Below, piece after piece: positions 35,252 to 47,500 of a stretch of DNA of 64,000 bases. The number at the start of each line of letters is the position of its first letter. Position 1 is the first letter of the stretch. This stretch comes from Marsupella aquatica (Eukaryota; Marchantiophyta), in contig OZ316892.1 in assembly GCA_973895155.1 (NCBI GenBank), positions 23,994,001 to 24,058,000 on the forward strand. The letters are read 5' to 3'. The notes beneath the pieces are model-generated. The model was not told the DNA's origin, ran no database searches, and saw only the letters and a program-made list of their open reading frames with translations. The position numbers and the translations under genes are program-made.

Positions 35252-38200
35252 GAGCTAGCTGTGGAGCCTAAATCTATTCTATACTTCTCAGTTCAATTTT
35301 AATGTTCATGATCTACTCCCTAGATTGAGACCATACTCATATGCAAAAACATTATTTGGTATGAAATGGACGGGCATGGGAGTCTAGTACAGATAAGCCC
35401 ATCCTTGTGCATAGGCACGGATACTCGGGCTAGTATGTATAAGAGAAATGGAGTGCATTGAGGCAGACCTTGCTGGAGGATCAAAAAGGTTCCGGTTATG
35501 TAAATAGAGGTGACACGGAAAAAATTAAACAAAAATTAATCACTATTTCCCATTCATTTTTGCCCCATCCATGTTCTGTGTCTGTACTCTCACTTTCACT
35601 TATGCCCTTAGTTACAGCCAACTTGCATGTGGCAGCTCTTAAAATGGCAGCCCTCAAAATGGCGGCCCTCAGCACTTGCAAAAGGAGAGGGGAAAAGTAG
35701 ATCTGCTGCCCTGGAATGTGTCAAGTGCACAAGGCTAGTCGCATCTCTCCGGCCCCTGAAGCTTATGCAGGGCACACTTTGGCTTATCATGGACTTTGAG
35801 GTTGAGAATGATCTCAAGGGCCAGAAAGTTTCTGACCCTTGCCTTTGGAACTCCAAAAAATTTGCCATTAGGCCTGGCACGGGACGGGGACGGGGTTCGG
35901 GCATGTAACTGTAGCTCACTTATATGCCAGAATTCCTCAGAGCTGCTCACATGGAAGTTGGCTCTCAGAGTTACTATCTACCCTTATCCTCGGTTTTGGT
36001 GTGCACTCTCACTTTCAACTATGTCTTTAGAGTTAGGGTCTAGAGACCTCACTCTAGAACAGTAGGTCCAGGTAGTAGTTTTGATTGCCATTATGGACTT
36101 ATAGATGAAACCATAGACACTTGTACTCCATATGGCTAGCCAGTTCATAAGAGGCAATGGTTTATATAATTATATTCAAAGAATATTATGAATCTGTTGA
36201 CTTTTCCACAACGGATAAGTGATCATTTTGCACTATTCTGCGGTTTGTATTAATGCAAGGAGGGCTCCCCCAAACAACAATTATGTAAGTGCAAAACCCT
36301 CTAAAGGGTACATGCACTTGTGGGTAAAAGTACAAAACCTATGTGCAATTCTTATCATAAGTGCATATCATTTTTATGTAGTTTACAGTTACAAGACAGT
36401 TGAAAATAGGAATCTATACTCCCATGCATGTAAAGTGGATTGGTTTAGGGAAGGGCCCAACAATCCTACATGACCAATGACATGGAAACCCCTTATGTTT
36501 TTTTTATGTTTTTTTTATAATTTTCACATTTACCAGCCACACTTTAGGTTTGAAAACAACCTATTTATGTAAAGTGATTTATAAGCTGGAGCAAAACTCA
36601 TTGCAGGAACTGCACTTTTAGGGATTATGGTTGCCACACTTTTCCCCTTCTGACTCCCTTCGATTCATCTGATAGGTGGACACAGTGTTTCCTACTCAGA
36701 ATGACGCTCTACTGATTAATGCAGATCACCCAGAGAATGTTCAGATAACCATGATTGGCTGCTTCTGGTACAGGAAGATCTCTTTGTCATACCAGTAGTG
36801 AATGATGTCATCCGTCTCTCCATAGGACCTTTAAAGTGCGTCATAGTTTACCTCCTGTGCCCTCTTTCAACGGTTCTATTGGATAGTTAGAAATCATGTG
36901 TGCTGCAATTCAAACTATGTAGATGGCAGATGCTGGGCTCAGAACGCCTCTGTTTCAATTTAACGTTCACCTTAGAAAAGGGAGGAATCTTGAGCAGAGA
37001 ACTGGGAGGTGGTTTTCAACCCGGCTAGTTGAAGCTTAACAATGACAGTAGCGTTACGTAATGGCTCCAGTGCAGCAGATTAAAGCTAGTTGTAGCTTGA
37101 GAATAACAGTAGCGAGTAGGCAATGACTCAAGACAAATTAACGACTACACCGAACATGTTAATCGGAAGGTTTGAGTGCTGTTGTCGAGGAATTGCACAA
37201 GTAGCCAAACATGTGAACCGGAAGGTTTTGAGCGCTGCTGTCGAGGACGAGTAAGCTGCAGAAGGTGAAGTACCAACTGGTTGCCCACGACAGGCGCTTG
37301 AGCACACAGAGAGGTCCGATTCTAATTTCACATACATGTGGCTTGCTACAGTCCAGTCTAACGAGGACTATGTGATTCAACAGATCGATTTCAGTGTGAT
37401 TCAACAGATCGATTTCAGTGAGTTTTTCCTACCGGTTCAACCTGTCCACCAATAGCTGTTTGGTCCTGTGGATGTCACATTTCCTGATCGACTGTCCTGT
37501 GGTTCAGGTTAGAAATACATGAGCAGAGTGGACTGATAGTTGACGAATTGATCAAAGAGAACAGTTAGGAGATCTGTTGTGCGTGTCTCTACGTCTAGGC
37601 TGGAGAGAATGTCCTTTGATTGAGAGCTTTCAGAGGGCACTTCTACTTCTGGCAATCAAGATTTGTGATCTTTGACGATGTAGTCTTGTGGTCACTTGAA
37701 ATCCACTGTGTAGTCTAGGAAGTACAAAAAAAAACGGAGAAATGACGACTGATCCCTGCCAAGTTACGTCTCAAATGTTATACGCTCTATTGCTTGTGCG
37801 GCTGGACGAGGAAGGAGCATCATGAAAAGGAGAGTCGTACGATAAAACAGAATGGTTGTCGGATTACGCCTCGAGGAGCGGAGACACTCGTGTTGAACGT
37901 GTTGAAACCTCTCGATCAGGTCCATCGACGACACCATGACAATCATAGGGTCTATTCTCATATCGGAAGACATTGTGATCCACGAAACAGATGATAGTCA
38001 AGAACAATGATCTGGGTTGATATCCCCGTAAAATTGTGTTCAAATAATTATCCGACCCACAATGAAAGATAAACCAATGGGGACAGTGAAATTCTCCACC
38101 AAGTCTTGAGACCCTCTGTATAGGAGAGTCTTAACCCAAATACGTCGAAATGTCAACAAATAATTCGAGGAAGCTCACAATGAGAACTTCCTCGCCTACC

Positions 38201-38274
38201 GAGAGTCTCAAATCACACATACACCCGACATCAATATTCGCTGCCTGCAAAGAGAAAGCTACTCAAGTCGTCTA
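35252..38274. other. Intergenic DNA between the kinase pseudogene and rbcS
   Basis: No coding region supported. Near 35625-35680 the phrase AAAATGGC(A/G)GCCCTC is repeated. The end nearest rbcS will contain the rbcS 3' untranslated region. A cluster of small tandem duplications at 37.0-37.4 kb is listed separately. Confidence 0.45.
37024..37418. repeat. Three small tandem duplications in 400 bp
   Basis: GCTAGTTG-AGCTT-A-AATAACAGTAGCG occurs at 37024 and 37085. AACATGT-AA-CGGAAGGTTT and GTCGAGGA occur at about 37153-37191 and 37208-37248. TGTGATTCAACAGATCGATT is duplicated exactly with a 24-bp period at 37371-37418. Each pair is independent of the others. Confidence 0.7.
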
Positions 38275-39260
38275 TTACTGTCCGGGCTTCTTCACGATGA
38301 AAGACACCACCTGCACTTGCTTCACGTTGTCGAAACCGATGACGCGGATGAATGCGTTGGGGTACTCCTTCTTGCAGTTATTGACCTCAGAGAGGACCTG
38401 GCCAGAGTCCTTGGCTCCGAAGAGGGGCAACTTCCACATGCTCCAGTACCTGCCATCATAGTATCCGGGCATCGTGCAGGCCGTCTGGGACACAACACCG
38501 CTCTTGTCGAACTCGATGGCGGGGATCCATCCATTGCTCAAAAGGTAAGCGACCTGCTTCTCGATCTCCTCATCCTTGAGGGGAGGCAAGTAGGAGAGGG
38601 TCTCGAACTTAGTGTTGGTCTCTGGGTTCACCACCTGCACAGTCACGAGAGCATCACCATCGACTCTGTCATCTTCACATTCTTTCCTCAAGTCATCTCC
38701 AGATTTTCTCTAATAGTTGAACTTTAAAGTCTCTCTTGATCCCCACAAGCACAATGCAATCCACGAAGTCATGGCCTTCTCGAACACATTGGCTTGAGAG
38801 CTGATAAGATGATCCACAGTAGAATCGAGACATCGTCAAATACTCAAATGTAGACATTGCACTCCTACTCGCAGTTACCGACACTGGTCAGATCAGCACA
38901 TCCACATTATTGTGTGTGAACCCACATCGTCCAGTGAGGACATTCACGGCAACGAAACTTCACACTCTGGCCATCAACAACACCAGAGAGTACTTTCACA
39001 GTAAAGTCACAGCAAAGTCACACTCTCACAGTAAAATCAGAGAAAGGAAGCTAAAAAAAGCAGCAGAGGCATACATTGAAGGCCTTGACACGGCTGCCAT
39101 TGCTGACGGTCTTGCTGGCCCACTGGAGGGGGGCAGCGACCCGGCTCTTGAGCAGGGAGCTACCTAGCTGGACCCTGGAGCTGGAGGAGGTCGAGGCAGC
39201 AGTGGAGGCGCTGAGCGCGACCACTGGAGCAGCACAAAAGGTAGCGGTAGCGGAGGCCAT
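38275..39260 (-). CDS. rbcS: Ribulose bisphosphate carboxylase small subunit, chloroplastic precursor
   Basis: Two exons, 39260-39075 (62 codons, ATG at 39260) and 38634-38275 (119 residues), joined in phase 0 across a 440-bp intron (AAT|GTATGC, TGTGCAG|GTG). The 181-residue precursor starts with a Ser/Ala/Thr-rich transit peptide ([19 protein letters not shown]) and continues into the small subunit with [25 protein letters not shown] and [16 protein letters not shown]. The product assembles with the plastid-encoded large subunit in the stroma and stabilises the Rubisco holoenzyme. At the usual cleavage site plants normally have Cys-Met followed by QVW; here the joined sequence reads KAFNVVNPETN. 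The acceptor was chosen because it restores this alignment exactly. The intron found inside the mature part of many rbcS genes is absent. Identity is certain; the splice junction is inferred. Confidence 0.96.
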
Positions 39261-39362
39261 AGCTGCAGCTAAACTGAGGTTGCAGAATTCGTGCTCAGGA
39301 GTTCACAGTTGAGAAACAACTGAATTACTGATCATGGAATGAGGAGCGAGATGGGGAGTACC

Positions 39363-39373
39363 CATAAATAAAG
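39363..39373 (-). promoter_or_regulatory. Probable TATA box of rbcS
   Basis: On the minus strand CTTTATTTATG lies about 103 bp upstream of the rbcS ATG, which would leave a leader of roughly 70-75 bases if transcription starts some 30 bp downstream of the box. It is the best A/T-rich core match in the expected range. Confidence 0.5.
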
Positions 39374-39804
39374 CTCCAGCTGCATGGCAAAGGTGCATGT
39401 TGGGTGTCTTCTGCTCTCATTTCTGTCCACCCAGGGTGGAGAGAGTTGTGGGCCACCATAGCCAGCAGCTAAGGTGGGGTTTGGTGGGGTCTCCTGGCGG
39501 TGTAGTCCACCACCCAGAATGGATAAAATTGTGGATGAATCCTCTCCAGAATGAGGTTCAAACAGAGCCATTGCATCAGATTGAAGCAGAAGAGGCCATC
39601 CAAGGCTCCAAAGGACCAAACTCTTCTGGAGTATACGTTGGCTCACTCTGTCCATCTGTCATTTTTGTTTTTTGTTTTTACTCGTCCCAATTTTAGTGAA
39701 GGTCCGATGCGCTCTGGATCCACCATTGAACTCTCATCTGTGGACCCTGTATTTCAATTCTGTCTATTTATTGAAAGCTCAAACAGGGTCCACAGAGCTT
39801 TCAA

Positions 39805-39976
39805 AATAAAAAGACATGAATTGCAAATATAAGAATACTTGAATCGCAAATAAAAGAATACATGAATTGCAAATAAAAGAATACATGAATTGCAACTAAA
39901 GAATGTTCGTAAAAACGGACGAACCCCTTCTCATCTTATCTTATCATATCTCACCTCATCTCATCTTATCTTACAT
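39805..39976 (-). promoter_or_regulatory. GATAAG-rich segment and 23-bp repeats upstream of rbcS
   Basis: On the minus strand three copies of GATAAG, the I-box core of light-regulated plant promoters, lie at 39935-39940, 39940-39945 and 39965-39970, about 570-600 bp upstream of the TATA candidate. Next to them, closer to the gene, about four copies of AAGAATACATGAATTGCAAA with a ~23-bp period fill 39805-39904. The I-box match is short and sits in a low-complexity TCTCATCTTATC tract, so a regulatory role is only a suggestion. Confidence 0.3.
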
Positions 39977-41303
39977 TTAGTCAAACTTCAAGTTGAGGTC
40001 CTTTGCCACGCTGGTTTGTCTGTATCGTTAGGTGTTGGATTCTTCCTTGTAGTAATTTGGGTGATAAAATTTTGGTCCTTGTTTCCATCTAAAGAAAAGA
40101 CCACTGACTCACCCTTTTGGGAAAAAAGACCAATTTACTAAAGAAGGTCAAACAAAGTGAAATGGAGTTAAAGCAAAAGAGGTCCAAGGAGAACTTACAT
40201 CAAGTCCCAAAGAAATTGCAAACACCCCCACACTTAGAAAGAGTAACAAATAATAGATAAAGATTTACCACTACAATAGTCCCCATGAGCTAATGGTCCA
40301 CAACTAGTGTCATCACCAGATCTGCAAGTGGAATATTAATGTCCATTAGGAAATAAGTCTCTATGGAGGCAAGTTAGATCCCTCAATCCTTTAAGGGCAT
40401 TGCAGAGAAGGGAATATATCTGTGGAATATGAATGTCTTCTAGTAAATAAGCCTATGTCGAGACAAGATCCCTTAATCCTTTAGGGGCATTGGAGAGAAG
40501 GGAATATATCTTCCAAATGAAAGTATTGATCTCAACAAAGACAGCCAAAGGAATTAGTCAGAAGGTATGATATCCGTGAATATTTTACACTGTCACAAAA
40601 AACTGATTTCTATTGATCCCATGCAAGCTTACGAATCCTATCAAAGCAACGGTTTGGGATGGAGATCCCATCCTAGCTTATATCTAAAATAAATAAAATC
40701 TACAAAAGCTTTATAAACAAAGCCCAAAACAAAGGAGGAAAGAACTTGCACTGTTAAAACAGTATGTGTATAGATCAGGAGTCACTGGAAACAAAAGAGT
40801 TGTGATGCATGCAAACAGTTCAAGTGAAGATATTGTCATGTTTAAGTTCCATACAATCATGACGGATTGGGTCTTCTTTAGATTTTATCCCGAGTGGATA
40901 AAAGGTAAGAACCTCTCCAATCTAGATTTGATTGGCGTAGGGCCATTGAATCAGGGTTGATGGACAAAATAAAACCAACCACGCCATCATTAAAAGTATA
41001 AAGGACCATGGAAAAAGTAACTCAACGCTAACAGAGGATAGAAACAGACTAAAGTGTAGTGCACTTTTTCATTTATGCAAAGAATCCCCCAAACAAATAT
41101 CCCAAAAAGATCCCATATATTATTTCTCAGGCAACCAATGTCCCAGATGCAGATTTAGTTACTACACCTAGAATCACACCTAGAATCACACCTAGAATCA
41201 CACCAGTGTAGTTGTAGATTTGTATGTCTTATTTTACCCTCTTTCTAGGTTTTCGGGGTTTCCAGTTGCCCACTACTTTTGAGTTTGGTGTTTGTCCCCT
41301 CTT
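39977..41303. other. Intergenic DNA, no gene seen
   Basis: No supported coding region. It contains a tandem duplication of about 93 bp at 40329-40510 (GGAATATTAATGTC / GGAATATGAATGTC at the left end, GGGAATATATCT at the right end) and 3.4 copies of the 12-mer ACACCTAGAATC at 41164-41204. Confidence 0.5.
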
Positions 41304-41632
41304 TGTTAAGGATTGTTCTTAGTCTTGTGACTCAAAGGTTACTGCACTTAGGCTAACCACAGTTAGGGTCTTAGCTAAGGTTAGGTTAGTCGTGTGTGAC
41401 TTGTATATACCAGGGCTAGTGTAAGCCGCTAGTGTGGTGTGCTTACTCATTTGTAACGGAACAACTTGAGGAAGAGGGAGAGAATGTGTGTTCATCTACT
41501 CTTGAAGTAAAACTTGAGTGTTCGTGTGGACGTAGCCTTGGAGAAGAGGTGAACCACGTAGAGATTGTGTTGACTACGTGTGCATGGAATGAGTCATGGT
41601 TGTATAGTCGTTACGAATATCGTCTTAGTTCA
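41304..41632 (+). mobile_element. Copia-type LTR relic
   Basis: This segment carries GTGTGGACGTAGCC, then GAGGTGAACCACGTAGAGATTG, then CTACGTGTGCATGGAATG, which matches in order the GTGGACGTAGCC / GGCGAACCACGTAACTATTG / CACGTGCATGTTTGGAG part of the intact Copia LTR. Upstream it has GGTTAGGGTCTTAG-type repeats as well. The ends given are approximate (TGTTAAGG to GTTCA). No primer-binding site or coding region follows, so it is a solo LTR or a fragment from a related family. Confidence 0.5.
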
Positions 41633-43147
41633 ACACTCTTGGCCTATTTTCCTTTTACCTCTATGTTCTTTGTTTGGCACTTTTCAGTAGCTATTGGCCC
41701 CTTTTCCCTCTCGGGCTACCAAACATTACCTTTTAGGATCTTTAGGGGGGGGTGGCTTTTCGAGAATGACCCCACAACAAATTAAGGGTTTCCAAGATTT
41801 GCTGTTTAGATTTCAACAGCATGTATCAAGGGACAGGTCCGTTTTTACTTGAGATTGAAAGATCACTTGTACAAGGACTTCTCTATCCTATGTGGACTGA
41901 AACAGGTCTCCCAAAATGCCCAATGGTGGCTTTACAAGACCTTGGGGGCATTTTTCACTCTCTTTTTTGTCTCCAAGATCTGATCAGAGCCATCCATTTG
42001 GGAGAAACATCTGCTGTTCACTTTCAACCAAACCTGTTACCAATCCTAAATGGAATGAAGTGGGGCCCAATTTTGGCTTTTGTCCTAGACTTTAGACCAC
42101 CTCTGTTGGAGGTCTCTTCTTCTGGACCCTTGGTCCACTCCTATTTTGCATTAAAAAGGAACCCACAAGTAAATCATAAGATTTTTTCTCTTGTCACATC
42201 TTGAAAGACTTTTGCCAAAGAATACATGACATTCAGGTGAAGTGGGTTCTCAATCTGTCTTTCAGCAAATTAATCTAACACCAGTGGCTGCACTTGGCTT
42301 TACAAGACCTTGGGGGCAATATAAGAATTCTAAAATGCTTTTAGCCCCAGGACACTATATTTAGAGTGTGCAAATGGCCCTTCAGTTTGCTTTGGTGGAA
42401 AAACCTCCCAAGTGTCCCCAACTTCTTGTAAAGCCCTGCAAATATGTGGACAGTGTCATTCTGGTCAAAGCATAGACCACCACTCGAGCTACTACTTTGA
42501 AAGGACCTCTTCCTTAGTATTGGGAAGCTTATGGACCAATGCCAATCTTAAACCGACACTGTCCCAGAAGCTCTAGGAGGACAAAAGGGTCACTTTTGTT
42601 CACCTTTCTATTTGTTGAAAGCATTATTGACTAGTTGTGGTGGCCTCCATCCACCAGATTTTGAAAATGGACAGGCTGGGATGGTTTAAGGCTAATAAGG
42701 ACTTGTTTCTGCTTACCTTTATCATTGATAGTTTGAGCATATTTACAAGAGTGGATTGGGAGATTGATGAATTACATTTTTATGTCTTTACATGGTAAGA
42801 ACACTCTCCTGACTCATCAGTATTTTGTCTTACTAAGGATTTTTGCTATACATTTGATTTTCCATGTGCCATCACAAAGTGCATCACTTGTATAATTTAA
42901 ATTTTGGCACCCCTCTCATTTTGGCACCCATCTCTTTCTGGCACCCCAATCTTGCTATTCTAGAGATCTCCTTTCCCCCTACATTTAGTATTCAATACAG
43001 CGAATCCACCCCCTTTACCAAATTTTATGGTATTTCTGTTAATTAGAGCGAGAGCCAGGGAGTATCTTCTGTGCACAATTTTTTTTTGATTGAGTGTCAA
43101 TATGGCAAGTGAAAATCTGTACCTTATGTGCACAACTTTCAAGACTT
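41633..43147. other. Intergenic DNA, no gene seen
   Basis: A 127-codon frame at 41821-42204 starts shortly after the LTR relic. It has no recognisable domain and could be chance. The phrase TTGGCACCC recurs at 42903-42945. Confidence 0.4.
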
Positions 43148-43333
43148 GTAAAATATGGTGATCAATCCAAGACAACAATTGAAGTTTTGGGCATCTGCAC
43201 TCGTGAAGTGATGAATGACGAGGATTTAAGGTATTTCTCCCACATTATGTAAAATATGGTGATCAATCCAAGACAACAATTGAAGTATTGGGCATCTGCA
43301 TTCGTGAAGTGATGAATGACGAGGATTTAAGGT
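43148..43333. repeat. 85-bp direct duplication
   Basis: The 85 bases at 43148-43232 recur at 43249-43333 with only two differences by eye (GAAGTTTTGGG/GAAGTATTGGG and GCACTCGTG/GCATTCGTG). A 16-base spacer separates them. No coding role is apparent. The near identity marks a recent event. Confidence 0.85.
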
Positions 43334-43654
43334 TTTCGTGAGTAACCTGCAATACTCTACAGGCAGTCCATTTCGACCCACATCTCATTGAGCACTGTAT
43401 CTCAAGCCTGTAGCTTGGATGGGTTAGTTGGTGAAGGCTGCGAGGATGATAAGGGAGCTGGCAGATATGGGAGAGTGACAGCGGTGGTACTTCTCTCTTG
43501 ATCTCTCGGTGTCAGATGCGTTCTACACCTAATGTCACATAACCACAAAAAGCACTACTATAATCAAATTTCGCTTGAAATATATGTGGGTTGCAGCACA
43601 AGGTTTTTGGGTGAACAAGGTTGTGGAATTGTAGTGGGAGAGCTAAATTTACTT

Positions 43655-43880
43655 GAGAACTACTGTAGGTTCAGCCAAAGACTCACAATGTTCGAATTAC
43701 CATCAGTAAATTGGGTCAGACGAGGAATCAAAGCACGGAGGACCCGCATGTCTACAATGGATTTCCAAGGCTCCAAAGCTCCTCCAAAGGTTGTCATATC
43801 TATCATTAGTTTAGTCGTGGCTGGAAACATGCCATTCAAAGTCGCCAGGTCTAGTTTGGTGGAGTACAAGCTCATTCTAA
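43655..43880 (-). pseudogene. Possible leucine-rich-repeat fragment
   Basis: A 71-codon frame on the minus strand reads SLYSTKLDLATLNGMFPATT and continues with Leu-rich segments. The spacing of Leu, Asn-Gly and Phe-Pro resembles plant LRRs, but only one unit is convincing and no flanking repeat is found. It may be a remnant of the same family as the decayed LRR gene at 53-55 kb, or chance. Confidence 0.2.
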
Positions 43881-44510
43881 CAGGTTTGTTCCGATGATCA
43901 ATCTCATTTCAGAAATTGTCTGTCAGAGCGTATGGTTTCAGGAAGAGAAAAATCTTTAAGTCAGCTCCGGTGATCCCACATTTCTATGTGGGAAAATGAA
44001 GTTCGGGCAACTGCATCTAATGTAGATGATGAAAACTATGAATCGGAAGAATGAACATGCTTGCCGGCCCATCCGATACATATGACTGCAAAACCAATTT
44101 CCCAAGCACTTCTCAAACTCACTAGACATCACTTTACTAGGGTATAGCTCTTTTCTATAACACAATGGCCTTGCTGCATCTATCTACTACTGAGATGTCT
44201 ACCTGTGAAAACTACGACACAACCATAATCTCCGTCTATCAAAAGGCCGAGCCCAACAGCTGTAAACTGAAAACAAAACTAGGGCATTTCAAGAATAATG
44301 GCCACACGATTGTTTCTACTCTTGGAAACAGCCACCATATCAGTGGCCTGACAAGATTAATAGCACAAGAAATCCTTCGAAGCGAGTAGTTATCAAGGAA
44401 TTAGACGAAGGCTCCTCCAATGGTTTTGGCTTAGGAAGAACGAACCTTTGTCGAGCTTGCACTTACAAGACGCGTATGTCTTCCACACAAAACGCCACCT
44501 TGTTGCTTGC
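43881..44510. other. 3' flank of the large minus-strand gene
   Basis: No supported coding region. The right-hand part is presumably the 3' untranslated region of the gene ending at 44511. Confidence 0.4.
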
Positions 44511-47500
44511 TCACAAGGTCCAAGATGATCTCAACATGAAAGCAGGTATCTGTGTGTCTTTGTCAAGGATATAAACAAGTCCTGGTTGGAGACTGAATCC
44601 CCGTCCAGCTCTTAATTTGACGAAGGCCTCCATTTGGAACTGTGAGGAAGAAGGGTCAACGGGGCCATTTGTAGGAGACACAGATCCATCTTCACCCCAA
44701 TCGTCACGCTTTCTCCGGCCCATACTCAACCCCCAGTGCACATTTGGCCCTGAGGACTTTGCCAGGCTCAAGTTCCACTGGAAGTCCTTCCTCTCCAGCT
44801 CTTCTAACCACTCCGCCCGTTCTACTTGTGCCCAGCCTCCAATACTGACATTCCCGCCCAGATCCACCTCTCCAGAAAACGCCACTGACTGCATTGAAGT
44901 TCCACCATTACCAAGTAGGCCCCTGCTTTCTGCGTCAGGGCTCCAATGATCTCGCTCCGGGGTACGTACCTGAGACAAAAACGAGGCACTGCTCGAGGTG
45001 GGCAGCAGATCATGGAAAGTGAAGGTACCAGTAGGCTGAGTAGGTCTTGTGATCGTTTTACAGTACACCATTGGTCCCATTTCACTCCAGTGAAATCCAC
45101 TGGACGAAGGTAGAGGGGGACTTGGCCATAGGTCATTCACAGCGGACATTGAAAAGACCATATGCTCACACGGCTGGACCATGATTTGTGCAAGTGTGCT
45201 GAGACACAGAGGACCAGAGATAAGCGTATCGAGAGCCCTGTTTCCCCATCCCGAAAGAAACTGTGACATGGATAACATCACACTGTTGCTCCTGAGGCTT
45301 GCTCCAATTGCAGACCCTCGGCAGTGTTGATACATGGTTGGGCCACTCCCAGCGAAACTTGTGAAAGCTTGTCCCTGATTCACAAATCAAAGCCGGTAAT
45401 AGTTGATACCCTTATCATAAGACGTATGTAACAGATTGGCTGAGGTTCTCATCCAGCTTCAAAACCGATCATGAGTTATCGAGAAGGAACAGGAGAATCA
45501 CTAACCTGCAAGTGGTTGACGGTCTCTGCCATGTCGCCTGCCTTGGCCCCTAGGGGAGCAACCGCCAGGGACAGTGCGTCATTGATTTGAGCCACGTAGC
45601 TGATTTTCTGCAGACTGATAGGCCCTCCAAGAATACTGCTATCAAGTTCTCCGGAGGCTTGCCCCCCAACACCGCATTGAGTGGTCAGCAAATCATTCTC
45701 CCTCACTGGAGTTTCAAATGTGAATCTAACATCCAACCCAGTCAGCAGCCCCGCGTGCTGCAGGGAATTCCGGGCCAGATTAGTGGTAAGGTCGTCCACA
45801 AGCACGTACGCACCTCCTGCGTTCACCTCACCTTTCAGTGTAGTCTTCAACCCACCCGCCAAACCATCCCCTGACTTCTTGCCACGCCCAGCTCCTGTGT
45901 AATGCTCTAGTTTCTCAAGACGTTCTCGAATCTTCAACAGATCTGAGAAGGCTTCCCTCTGCAACCTCCGCAGTGCACCTGTCTGCATCGATACGTGGAA
46001 GTGAAGACATACAATTAATACACGAAAAGGACACAAAATCGCATCTCTTATAGAACCCAATCAGTGCAAATTCAGGAAAATTACAGGGTTTCACATCAAA
46101 AATCCCAGATCGTATGAACGGAGGACATAACCATGGCATTTCATCTGCAGCTCCTGAGTTTCAACAGGAGAACCAAAAGAAGGCTTCATAAATCTGAGCC
46201 CTAAATCCACGATAGACGGTAAAGCATTGTGACCGAATGCCTCTGCCTGTTCATCCGATTCAATTGTTTCTAGGTGGCACTTTCATATGGGCAGTCCCTC
46301 ATTTAACGGGTTCCTCTACCTCAATTCTTCCAGTAAGGAGCATTTTCTTTGATACAACAAAGCCTGCTTTGAACCTTTTTGCGCGGAGAAACATCTAAAA
46401 GATAGGAAGCTCAAATTCGCAACACAGAGAAAAACGAATTTCTGCTAAATGCACAAGTTGACAAGGACGCTAGACTTGCAGTTGAGAGACGTGCCTCGGA
46501 ACTTTTGGCGACACCATGTTCAGTTGTTGGGTCTTTGATCATCTGCAGCGTCCGATTAGCAACTTCAGCGACCAACTCCCTTTTCCCATCGTCGTCGCCA
46601 GATGGTCCTCCTGTTCCCGAGTCTGCTCCACCTGTCTTCTTTCCAGCAAAAGCGTTGACAAGCCCACCAAGCCAGCTAGAGAAATCCATCCCCTGCTGAT
46701 GACTCTTAGACTGCTTGCCTTTGCCACCTTCCTGGGCGAACCCCGGAATTTCAGTGATTTTCCCCCTGATGGATGAGAACTCCTGAGGAAATTGCTGTGA
46801 ATCCCTACCCGTCGTGCCATGGACGTGGAAGTAGTCATCATCCCCCCTGAGAGGAGCCTTGCTGAATTCATTGCCTTGCCCATAATTCTGATGATAGTGC
46901 TGTGGCTGCTTGCCACTGGGAATATGGGTGCTGCTAGGATTGTATTCGGTGCTTCTTCCCATCATCGGAAAGGCTGCATCTCTTCCCCGACTCTCTTGAA
47001 AGTTATTCCCAGAGCCTTCAAGAGAAGAAGGGGGATTGGAAGAACGTTCTTGCGCTCTGCCATCTCCACCAGCAAAGAAAGGATCCGGCTGGTTATAGCT
47101 CCGCGCCATTGGCTCCCGAGGGCCCTCCCTCATGCCATCAAAGGCGACCTCGGCAGCTGAATAGTGGCCCTGCTTGGGAATGTGCGAGGGAATGTGATGT
47201 GCCTCGTCCGGCCCTCTGGCCATCCTCCCTCGGCCTCCCATTCGTCCTCCAATGGGTGCCTCACCATCCATAAACTCTCCAGCAGCATTGCTCAAAGAAG
47301 CCAGAGGTCTGGCTGGCAGCCTGCCCAAAATTCTCCTCCGAGTGGTGACTGACCTGGGGATGTCTTCTTCCCGTTTCGTTCCTGGCCCATAGATAAGATC
47401 TCCGAAAAAGCTTTCTCCACTACTTCCTGGATCAAACCCTCCATTGTCTCCCCCACCCCCACCACCAGACCCAGATGGAGGTTGTTGCCCATTCCCAATA

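Noticed and set aside
38317-38727. 136-codon plus-strand frame over rbcS
   Set aside because: It is the antisense shadow of the conserved small-subunit exon.
39935-39970. Treating the GATAAG copies as proven light-response elements
   Set aside because: The six-base core lies in a TCTCATCTTATC low-complexity tract and is far from the start, so I list it only as a weak suggestion.
41821-42204. 127-codon plus-strand frame after the LTR relic as a retrotransposon gag
   Set aside because: No zinc knuckle, no gag-like helix pattern and no primer-binding site between it and the relic.
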